IMG/VR virus record: IMGVR_UViG_3300020378_000007
Location: 1 to 38,138 of that record
DNA: 38,138 nucleotides
DNA from: a virus
Reading direction: 5' to 3' (one strand)
Positions within the stretch are counted from its first letter, which is position 1; each line of letters starts with the position of its first letter. Under the pieces are notes generated by a model. That model was not told where the DNA came from, ran no database searches, and saw only the letters and a list, made by a program, of their open reading frames with translations. Both the position numbers and the translations under genes were made by a program. Positions 1 to 4,863 of the stretch are shown here, piece after piece.

Positions 1-54
1 TAGATAGCTTGATAAGTACCTCCACCTATTCACAGCACGCTATGACGTACAGTT

Positions 55-70
55 CTTGATACCTATCAAG
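55..70. repeat. 16-bp inverted repeat at the left edge
   Basis: CTTGATA-CC-TATCAAG is a perfect 7-bp inverted repeat with a 2-nt centre. It lies in the 164 nt between the window edge and the last leftward gene, where I find no convincing gene on either strand. It could be a protein-binding site or part of an untranslated leader leading into the genes at the other end of the window if the genome is circular. The function is unknown. Confidence 0.5.
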
Positions 71-164
71 CTACCTACAACAGGGACATGCAATGTATTA
101 GCATGGCTAGCAATTATTGGGACTAGCATTGTAAGTAGCTTCGTTCATTACAGTGTGGCTGCAA

Positions 165-311
165 TTAACTAATCATGTATTCTATATTCTCTAGTGCTTC
201 TAGTTTAGCTACGATAGCTTTGTTAAATTCGCCTTGAGTTTCAATAGCAGACACTATTTTTTGTAGTGTTTCCATTATATCATTCAATGCTTGTATAGTA
301 TCTTTATCCAT
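165..311 (-). CDS. small hypothetical protein, 48 aa
   Basis: A 48-residue frame starts with ATG whose A overlaps the TAA of the gene upstream (TAATG), so it is probably translated by re-initiation. The protein begins MDKDTIQALNDIMETLQKIV and is acidic with a heptad-like spacing of hydrophobic residues over most of its length. It is probably a single amphipathic helix or short coiled coil. There is no Cys, no membrane segment and no family I recognise. It is the last gene of the leftward left-arm cluster inside this window. Reality is supported by the tight coupling; function is unknown. Confidence 0.6.
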   Translation of the reverse strand: MDKDTIQALNDIMETLQKIVSAIETQGEFNKAIVAKLEALENIEYMIS

Positions 312-571
312 TATTCTTCCTCCATATAATCGTCATCAGTTGGATTGTCTTTTAACCACTGATTCCAATTTCTATCTTCGTTAACAGTTTGTTTGAATGC
401 TTTATCTATCTGATATCTAACAGCTTCAGCTAACATAGCACACCAACCCTTGACTTTGTCGTCAAGCTTTTGGTAGTTGGTTGATGTAGCTGCATTATCT
501 AAATCGTTTAGAGTCCACACTATAACTTGTTTTAATTGGTCTTTGTTTAGTTCATCTAGTTTATTTATCAT
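311..571 (-). CDS. hypothetical protein, 86 aa
   Basis: An acidic, mostly helical 86-residue protein with a strongly acidic C-terminus (DDDYMEEE). The start is ATG at 571, preceded by AGAAAGA, a version of the Shine-Dalgarno sequence used by the other leftward genes here. Its ATG overlaps the TGA of a 27-codon gene upstream (ATGA) and its TAA overlaps the ATG of the 48-aa gene downstream, so three genes form a coupled chain. One Cys and no motif. I do not recognise the family. By position it is an early phage protein of unknown role. Confidence 0.7.
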   Translation of the reverse strand: MINKLDELNKDQLKQVIVWTLNDLDNAATSTNYQKLDDKVKGWCAMLAEAVRYQIDKAFKQTVNEDRNWNQWLKDNPTDDDYMEEE

Positions 572-651
572 ATTAATCTTTCTAGTAATTTAAATACTAC
601 GTAAAACATTACGCTGTATTTAAGTACATTAAATGTATTTATATATTCCAT
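568..651 (-). CDS. 27-aa hydrophobic micropeptide
   Basis: A 27-codon frame begins MEYINTFNVLKYSVMFYVVF and ends KLLERLI. It has a good ribosome binding site (AAAGGAAACT directly before ATG at 651), and its TGA overlaps the ATG of the next gene. The stretch from about residue 8 to 21 is hydrophobic and followed by basic residues, so it may be a single-pass membrane peptide or an amphipathic helix. No family is recognisable at this length. A real ribosome site plus ATGA coupling argue that it is translated. It could instead serve only as a leader that feeds ribosomes into the 86-aa gene. Confidence 0.55.
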   Translation of the reverse strand: MEYINTFNVLKYSVMFYVVFKLLERLI

Positions 652-665
652 AGTTTCCTTTCATA

Positions 666-707
666 TGTTGACTGTCGCTGGTGTAAAGGTAACAGCGACA
701 GACAACA
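666..707. other. intergenic hairpin (15-bp stem)
   Basis: TGTTGACTGTCGCTG pairs with CAGCGACAGACAACA, leaving one A-A mismatch after the outer five pairs and a 12-nt loop. It begins about 10 nt after the stop of the gene at 717-929 and ends just before the ribosome binding site of the next leftward gene. It shares the single outer-stem mismatch of the other left-arm hairpins but lacks the three-base bulge. There is no U-run on the leftward side, so it is not a standard terminator; processing, stability or protein binding are possible roles. Confidence 0.6.
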
Positions 708-716
708 GCTTGGATA

Positions 717-929
717 TTAGAAGGGCATATCCTCATAGTCAGCTTGGTCAACGTCAAGCTTCATATCAATATTCAAATAACTTAGGTCATTTGTATATCG
801 CTTTTCACCTTCGTGTTGACGATAGTCTATGATTGCACTTCCAACAGTCCTTTTGACTTGTTCAAAGTCCATAGGTTCTAGTATGTCCTTGAGTGTTTCA
901 AGTGCACACTTTACTTTATCTATGTCCAT
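717..929 (-). CDS. hypothetical protein with SSB-like C-terminal tip, 70 aa
   Basis: A 70-residue protein starting MDIDKVKCALETLKDILEPM with the ribosome site AAAGAAAGGAT before ATG at 929. The N-terminal half looks helical. The last residues, ADYEDMPF, resemble the acidic Asp-rich tip ending in Pro-Phe of bacterial single-stranded DNA binding proteins, the segment that recruits repair and replication partners. The protein is too short to hold a full OB fold, so I do not call it SSB. It may mimic or compete for SSB-tip binding sites. Hairpins lie on both sides. The family is unknown. Confidence 0.65.
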   Translation of the reverse strand: MDIDKVKCALETLKDILEPMDFEQVKRTVGSAIIDYRQHEGEKRYTNDLSYLNIDMKLDVDQADYEDMPF

Positions 930-959
930 TTGTTTATCCTTTCTTTAGACAATTTCATA

Positions 960-1017
960 CAGGCGTTAGCTAGTTCCAGGGATAAGCACTCCCCTGGGCT
1001 AATTCACTAACGCCCTG
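960..1017. other. long bipartite hairpin upstream of the 70-aa gene
   Basis: GGCGTTAG (962-969) pairs with CTAACGCC (1007-1014). Inside, TAG pairs with CTA and CCAGGG (976-981) with CCCTGG (992-997), with a 10-nt apical loop. The middle is interrupted by asymmetric internal loops. At about 58 nt it is the most elaborate structure in the left arm. It sits directly upstream of the ribosome binding site of the 717-929 gene, so it could control its translation or mark an RNA end. Confidence 0.6.
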
Positions 1018-1259
1018 AGTTTATAGTTTACATCAATTCATACTGGTACTATCACCTTTCTTGCTTCATTGATATCTCTTGCTACATCAGTCATTACCTA
1101 CTAACTTACTTCGTACTCCTGTGGCACGACTACTTGGGTGTTTGGTTCATGATGTAGCACTCTCTTTTTGTTTACGCAGTGTGCTATCTGCGAAAGCGAT
1201 ATGGTAGCACGCACAATTCGGTCGCCATTCTGGCTCACCTACTTTCGGCTACCATAAGC
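1018..1259. other. gene-poor stretch with a hairpin and micro-ORFs
   Basis: No gene of normal size is visible here. A hairpin at 1181-1210 pairs GTGCTA with TAGCAC around a CG-AAAG-CG tip. On the leftward strand there are three or four micro-frames: 18 codons at 1038-1094 (starts MTDVARDINEARKV), 19 codons at 1101-1160 with a GTG start, and a 14-codon frame starting near 1224. None has a convincing ribosome site at good spacing. The stretch, together with the hairpins on each side, may be an untranslated RNA or a chain of leader peptides. Confidence 0.4.
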
Positions 1260-1297
1260 TTTACTCTCCCTACATTATACAATATAGGGAGTGTAAA
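1260..1297. other. hairpin just after the 91-aa gene
   Basis: TTTACTCTCCCTA pairs with TAGGGAGTGTAAA, leaving a single T-T mismatch after five outer pairs and a 12-nt AT-rich loop. In the leftward direction it starts about 10 nt after the TAA of the gene at 1308-1583. A second small hairpin (AAACC-TATC-GGTTT) overlaps the stop codon region at 1296-1309. The placement after a stop and the outer-stem mismatch follow the pattern of the other left-arm hairpins. Confidence 0.55.
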
Positions 1298-1307
1298 ACC
1301 TATCGGT

Positions 1308-1583
1308 TTAATAGGCTGCTGTTCCTTCCAGCACTTCAGTGCTTTCAGTTTCAGCAGGTTCTGATACCTCAGTATCAGATGCAGCTTCAGCTGCCTTAGC
1401 CTCTTTCTTGGCTAAGTATGTTTCGCTTTGCTTATGCAATGCGATTACCTCGTTGATATCGAGATAAAGTGGAATGGTTTGCAAAGAACCATTAATGTAT
1501 CTTTGCACGAATGTGCGTTCACGCCATTCGGTAAGTGTTTTACCTGTAATTCCACAGACTACAGGTTGCATTGGTTTTGACAT
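1308..1583 (-). CDS. hypothetical protein, 91 aa
   Basis: Start ATG at 1583 with the ribosome site AGAAAGGATACT. Residues 1-50 look like a small folded domain (MSKPMQPVVCGITGKTLTEW, then an Arg-rich segment). From about residue 58 the chain becomes a low-complexity Ala/Glu/Ser/Thr tail that is strongly acidic. No catalytic motif is visible and I recognise no family. It lies between two hairpins in the leftward left-arm cluster. An acidic disordered tail is common in phage proteins that bind host factors or mimic DNA, but this is only a possibility here. Confidence 0.7.
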   Translation of the reverse strand: MSKPMQPVVCGITGKTLTEWRERTFVQRYINGSLQTIPLYLDINEVIALHKQSETYLAKKEAKAAEAASDTEVSEPAETESTEVLEGTAAY

Positions 1584-1640
1584 AGTATCCTTTCTATATT
1601 TGCTTATGCCTTATAATATATATTATTATCTTACATAATA

Positions 1641-1692
1641 TATATCAGTCATCTTTCTGACTCCAAGAGTCTGAAGAAAGATGAGTGATATA
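1641..1692. repeat. bulged hairpin element, family copy A
   Basis: Outer stem TATATCA/TGATATA, one G-G mismatch, middle stem TCATCTTTCT/AGAAAGATGA, a 3-nt bulge (TGA) on the right arm, apical stem GACTC/GAGTC and loop CAA. The apical half reads CTGACTCCAAGAGTCTGAAG, matching the copies at 1800, 2107 and 2530 in form while the stem bases differ. It begins 2 nt beyond the stop of the 27-codon gene at 1695-1778 in the leftward direction. Confidence 0.8.
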
Positions 1693-1694
1693 TA

Positions 1695-1778
1695 CTATCC
1701 AGTGTGATACACTAGATAGTAATAATCAGCAGTATGTTCTGTGTCACATTCGTGACAGTATATTGTGTCAACAATCAA
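1695..1778 (-). CDS. 27-aa Cys/His micropeptide
   Basis: A 27-codon frame with TTG start at 1778. The preceding bases AAAGGATATAAA are almost identical to the ribosome site of the gene at 2157-2399 (AAAGGATATAAT before ATG), which decides the start. The peptide contains YCHECDTEH: C8, C11 and nearby histidines could hold a metal as half of a zinc knuckle, followed by an aromatic tail. Its end overlaps a weak 13-bp hairpin (1693-1721). Neighbouring genes also encode Cys-pair proteins. I do not recognise a family; translation is supported by the ribosome site only. Confidence 0.5.
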   Translation of the reverse strand: MIVDTIYCHECDTEHTADYYYLVYHTG

Positions 1779-1799
1779 TTTATATCCTTTCAATATATA

Positions 1800-1840
1800 A
1801 TTACTGTCCTGACCTCAAAAGGTCGGAAGGACAGTAATTT
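1800..1840. repeat. bulged hairpin element, family copy B
   Basis: Stem AATTACTGTCCT/AGGACAGTAATT, 3-nt bulge GGA on the right arm, apical stem GACCT/AGGTC, loop CAAA. This copy has no outer mismatch. It starts about 7 nt after the stop of the gene at 1847-2071 (leftward) and ends just before the ribosome site of the 27-aa gene. The bases of both stems differ from the other copies but pair perfectly. Confidence 0.8.
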
Positions 1841-1846
1841 ATTTGA

Positions 1847-2071
1847 TTATTTAAATAGAGCCAGCTTTAGCTGGTCTATCTTGGTTAGTTCCTGTCTAGA
1901 AACTTCCCAAGCATTATCCCCATTTAAATACACTTTGGTGCTACACGCACCATAATGTATATTTAGGGGATATGTCATACCATTTTTAGCTGGTTTCCAG
2001 TATGCGTCTTTCTTAAAAACGATTTCGCTTTTACATACACGACATACTTTTTTATTTTTAAATTTATCCAT
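1847..2071 (-). CDS. small zinc-finger-like protein, 74 aa
   Basis: Start ATG at 2071 after AGAAAGGAATAATT. C10 and C13 (VCRVCKSE) with H39 and C43 (IHYGACS) form a likely C2HC zinc site. The N-terminus is lysine-rich. Such small zinc ribbons in phage early regions usually bind nucleic acid or host polymerase subunits, but no specific family is recognised. Flanked by bulged hairpin elements on both sides, which suggests that its mRNA is bounded or processed there. Confidence 0.7.
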   Translation of the reverse strand: MDKFKNKKVCRVCKSEIVFKKDAYWKPAKNGMTYPLNIHYGACSTKVYLNGDNAWEVSRQELTKIDQLKLALFK

Positions 2072-2106
2072 AATTATTCCTTTCTATATAGATAAAGATA
2101 CATAAG

Positions 2107-2155
2107 TATCAGTCAGTATTCTGACTCCAAGGAGTCGGAAGAATACTGAATGATA
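2107..2155. repeat. bulged hairpin element, family copy C
   Basis: Outer stem TATCA/TGATA with a G-A mismatch, middle stem TCAGTATTCT/AGAATACTGA, 3-nt bulge GGA, apical stem GACTCC/GGAGTC and loop AA (or a 4-nt loop if the last C-G pair opens). The right arm ends 1 nt before the stop codon of the gene at 2157-2399, so the hairpin is the immediate 3' end of that reading frame in the leftward direction. Confidence 0.8.
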
Positions 2156-2156
2156 A

Positions 2157-2399
2157 TTATCTAAGATAACGCATATCCTCGATAGCATCATCTATGCATG
2201 TTGTGCATATATTGGAGTGTCCTCCCCAGCTATCTCGGATATATCTTAGGTCATAACTCTCTGCACAGACACTGCAGATAGTTTCTATCCCTGTAAGATT
2301 AAATGCACATGGGCGACATTCGCCACCGAAGGTTGGCTCATTGTCCCATGCATTTAATACTGCATCATTATCACAGCGGTTCTTACACTTAATTGTCAT
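2157..2399 (-). CDS. double zinc-ribbon protein, 80 aa
   Basis: An in-frame ATG at 2414 would add five residues, but the sequence AAAGGATATAAT lies between it and the ATG at 2399, so I choose 2399. The 80-residue protein holds four Cys pairs: C5/C9, C28/C31, C42/C45 and C65/C68, enough for two zinc sites of treble-clef or ribbon type. It is the most upstream gene of the leftward left-arm cluster, nearest the promoter at 2615-2644. It likely acts early by binding nucleic acid or a host protein; the family is unknown. Confidence 0.7.
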   Translation of the reverse strand: MTIKCKNRCDNDAVLNAWDNEPTFGGECRPCAFNLTGIETICSVCAESYDLRYIRDSWGGHSNICTTCIDDAIEDMRYLR

Positions 2400-2412
2400 A
2401 TTATATCCTTTC

Positions 2413-2457
2413 ATGTCGGAAGGTTCGAACTCAGAAGTTCGAGAACCTTCTAGACAT
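2413..2457. repeat. bulged hairpin element, divergent copy D
   Basis: Outer stem ATGTC/GACAT, a small internal mismatch, middle stem GAAGGTTC/GAACCTTC, apical stem GAACT/AGTTC and loop CAGA, with a 2-nt bulge instead of three. It lies directly upstream of the start of the 80-aa gene, in the 5' leader of the leftward transcript. It keeps the two-stem, right-arm-bulge layout but not the conserved CTGAC/GTCNGAAG bases, so membership in the family is less sure. Confidence 0.6.
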
Positions 2458-2529
2458 AAAGATATATATTACATAAGACTGTATAGGTATCTTAAATAAC
2501 TATATATCTCTATATTTTAATGTACTAGG

Positions 2530-2574
2530 AAGTCATACTGTCTGACTTCAGGAAGTCAGAAGACAGTATGTCTT
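2530..2574. repeat. bulged hairpin element, family copy E
   Basis: Outer AAG/CTT, a T-T mismatch, middle stem CATACTGTCT/AGACAGTATG, 3-nt bulge AGA, apical stem GACTTC/GAAGTC, loop AG (or a 4-nt loop CAGG). It lies about 40 nt downstream of the predicted leftward transcription start, in the leader, with no gene next to it. This copy therefore cannot be explained as a gene-end structure alone. Confidence 0.8.
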
Positions 2575-2614
2575 ACTCTGTACAAAAATTAGAGATACAG
2601 TATCTACGATACTG

Positions 2615-2644
2615 GTCATACTACGTATGACTACCAGATGTCAA
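2615..2644 (-). promoter_or_regulatory. leftward sigma70-type promoter with palindromic operator
   Basis: On the leftward strand TTGACA (2639-2644, six of six consensus bases) is followed by an 18-bp spacer and TATGAC (2615-2620, four of six). Start of transcription would be near 2608, serving the left-arm cluster. The promoter contains GTCATACTACGTATGAC (2615-2631), a perfect 7-bp inverted repeat with a 3-nt centre. It covers the -10 and half of the spacer, an ideal place for a repressor or activator dimer. No repressor gene is recognised in the window, so the binding protein may be the HTH protein at 37812-38060 or a host factor. Confidence 0.6.
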
Positions 2645-2873
2645 TCTGTATGTTCTACATATAGTACGTAAGGTCTATAGAATATGCTGGTAATTCAGTA
2701 TGAAACCCAGTCAGAATGGGCGTTAGCGGGCATATGGTTTTTTGAAGCTAACTAAACCTTTTCTTAAGTCCTTGGGTACTGCCTTTGTCTTTCTAGTGTA
2801 CTGTCTTGCCAGTCAGCAGCTTTCTGCATCCCGATTGCACCTTCACCTGTAACATATTACTTGTGTTTAGTGT
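2645..2873. other. divergent intergenic region
   Basis: About 230 nt between the two promoters without a convincing gene. It holds GTTAGC/GCTAAC as a short hairpin (about 2725-2754) near a run of six T, and a leftward 21-codon frame at 2764-2829 (starts MQKAADWQDSTLER) with no good ribosome site. As the segment before the terminase in a phage, it is also a natural place for a packaging site (cos or pac), which I cannot identify by sequence. Confidence 0.4.
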
Positions 2874-2902
2874 TTGTAATTAACATGACTATAGCATATA
2901 AT
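2874..2902 (+). promoter_or_regulatory. rightward promoter for the late operon
   Basis: TTGTAA (2874-2879), a 17-bp spacer and a perfect TATAAT (2897-2902). Transcription would start near 2909, about 30 nt before the terminase ATG, with AAGGAAAG at 2922-2929 as the ribosome site. It is the only strong rightward promoter upstream of the structural genes. Confidence 0.65.
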
Positions 2903-2940
2903 TCTCACTATACAAACATCTAAGGAAAGATAGTGAAATA

Positions 2941-4863
2941 ATGGTAGATACTACCAATAATGTTATCTGTATAGCAGAGGGCTGTAGGAAGAAACTTAAG
3001 GGAAAACAACGTAAATTCTGTTCTCCTACATGCCAAAAACGTCAATTTGCAAGAGATAAGTACTATAACAAGAAAGTTGACACAAAACCTATTAATATAG
3101 AACGTAAGTCTGACGAGGGCGACTACGCTTCTGTTAGACGAGGACAGTATTACCGAGCTTTCGTAAGCGAAGGAATAGCTGAACAAGTGGCCACTGGCGA
3201 TATGGCAGTAGCTGACGCAGCTTCACTCCTTGGTTGCACTTCGGCTACTGTCAGTCGCATGTTAGCAGCATACAAAATAGACACTAGAAACGAAGTAGCT
3301 GCAGAAGATTGGGAACTATCCAAAGAAGCGAAGGCTGCATTAGAAAATTTTTCGAACTTCCGACAAAGATACTTTAGAACAGAACTAGGAGAAATATACG
3401 ACACCGCAGATTTTCATACTAACTGGATAAATAACATTATAGATAGTATTGATAACGGTAAAGAATTACTGATACTGTCACCCCCACGACATGGAAAGAC
3501 TGAATTATTAATACACTTTGCTGTATATCAAATATGCAAAAACCCTAACGTACGTATTATGTGGGTAGGTGGTAACGAAGACATTGCTAAGAATGCATTA
3601 TCTGCTGTACTTGATGTATTAGATACTAATGAAGAATTACAAGAAGACTTTTGTTTACCAGGTACATCTTTCAAGCCAGACAATAGGTCAGGAAAGAACT
3701 GGTCACAAAATCAATTTACTGTAGGTACTAGAACTGTTGCAGGTATTAAATCACCTACTATGGTTGCTGTAGGTAAAGGTGGAAAGATTCTATCTCGTGA
3801 CTGCGATATTATTATTGCTGACGACATTGAGGACCATCAAACAACTATGCAACCTGGTGCTAGAGAATCTACAAGACAATGGTGGACTACAACATTATCA
3901 AGTCGTAAAGAGGAACATACAGCTGTTATTGTTATAGGTTCTAGACAACATCCTGATGATTTATATAATCACTTACTTGACTCAGATAATTTTACAAGCA
4001 TAGTAGAAACAGCACATGCTATTGAATGTGATAAACCAGAACACTTAGAAGATGAGCATGTAGATTGTATGTTATGGCCTAAGAAAAGAACTTTTAAATG
4101 GTTACAATCTAGATTAAATTCTGCAGAGTCAACAGGTGGTAGACAAACTTTTGAAATGGTTTACTACAACCAAGCATATGTAGAAGGTACGCAAATATTT
4201 ACTATGAACATAATTGACCAATGTATGCGTAGTGATTTAGTATTAGGACAGGTATACAAAAATCTCTACCTTGTTGCTGGTTTAGACCCTGCATCAAGTG
4301 GTTACCAAGCAAGTGTATTGTGGGGAATAGACCAGTACAGGGGAGAGTTATATCTAGTAGATTTAGAAAATAGACGTGGAGGTGGAATTAGAGCTGCGTT
4401 AGACCAAATGGCTGATTGGTTACATAACTATGATTGTAGACATTGGATAGTTGAAGAAAATGGTTTTCAATCTGCTATTAGACAAGATGCAGGTATAAAA
4501 GAATTTACACTACGTACAGGTATAACAGTACAAGGTCACATGACAGGTAAAAACAAACATGACCCACTATATGGTGTAGGTGCTATGGCTGATTTGTTTG
4601 AAGATAGAAGAATACATTTACCTACTGGTGATGGAGAATCTAATGCTAAAGTACAGAAATACAGACAACAACTGTTATACTTTGATGGAAAACCTGTTTC
4701 TAAAAGAAACAAAGAGAAGACTGATATAGTTATGGCTAGTTGGTTTCCAATGAAAGTTTTTAGGCGTATGCAAAAAGAGCATGCTGCTGACATAGGGTTA
4801 GACTATAACCCAAGTTATGGAGATTATAAGATTACAGAAATGAATGAGGCACCGTGGGGATAG
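2941..4863 (+). CDS. terL: terminase large subunit with N-terminal zinc finger and HTH
   Basis: The packaging motor ATPase and nuclease that pumps phage DNA into the prohead through the portal. Walker A is SPPRHGKT (180-187), Walker B IIIADD (290-295) with E297 as likely catalytic Glu, and the coupling motif is VIGSRQ (331-336). The RNase H-like nuclease starts at GLDP (447-450, D449) and continues through VEENGFQ to the KTDIVMASW segment near 600. At 640 aa it is longer than many homologues because of an N-terminal extension: C10, C15, C27 and C31 form a zinc site and residues about 88-110 (VADAASLLGCTSATVSRML) a helix-turn-helix. I see no separate small terminase gene, so this extension may provide DNA recognition. 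First gene of the late operon; overlaps the portal gene by 10 nt. Confidence 0.96.
   Translation: MVDTTNNVICIAEGCRKKLKGKQRKFCSPTCQKRQFARDKYYNKKVDTKPINIERKSDEGDYASVRRGQYYRAFVSEGIAEQVATGDMAVADAASLLGCTSATVSRMLAAYKIDTRNEVAAEDWELSKEAKAALENFSNFRQRYFRTELGEIYDTADFHTNWINNIIDSIDNGKELLILSPPRHGKTELLIHFAVYQICKNPNVRIMWVGGNEDIAKNALSAVLDVLDTNEELQEDFCLPGTSFKPDNRSGKNWSQNQFTVGTRTVAGIKSPTMVAVGKGGKILSRDCDIIIADDIEDHQTTMQPGARESTRQWWTTTLSSRKEEHTAVIVIGSRQHPDDLYNHLLDSDNFTSIVETAHAIECDKPEHLEDEHVDCMLWPKKRTFKWLQSRLNSAESTGGRQTFEMVYYNQAYVEGTQIFTMNIIDQCMRSDLVLGQVYKNLYLVAGLDPASSGYQASVLWGIDQYRGELYLVDLENRRGGGIRAALDQMADWLHNYDCRHWIVEENGFQSAIRQDAGIKEFTLRTGITVQGHMTGKNKHDPLYGVGAMADLFEDRRIHLPTGDGESNAKVQKYRQQLLYFDGKPVSKRNKEKTDIVMASWFPMKVFRRMQKEHAADIGLDYNPSYGDYKITEMNEAPWG

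Noticed and set aside
8-172. Rightward open frame at the left edge with a hydrophobic end
   Set aside because: It has no ATG, no ribosome site at its TTG, runs against the local gene direction and overlaps the end of a coupled leftward gene.
1693-1721. Hairpin TACTATCCAGTGT/ACACTAGATAGTA
   Set aside because: It overlaps the end of the 27-aa frame and lacks the bulge and apical stem of the hairpin family, so it is not counted as a member.
2764-2829. 21-codon leftward frame in the divergent region
   Set aside because: The peptide looks protein-like, but there is no ribosome site at good spacing and it lies upstream of the mapped leftward promoter; it could be a gene remnant.
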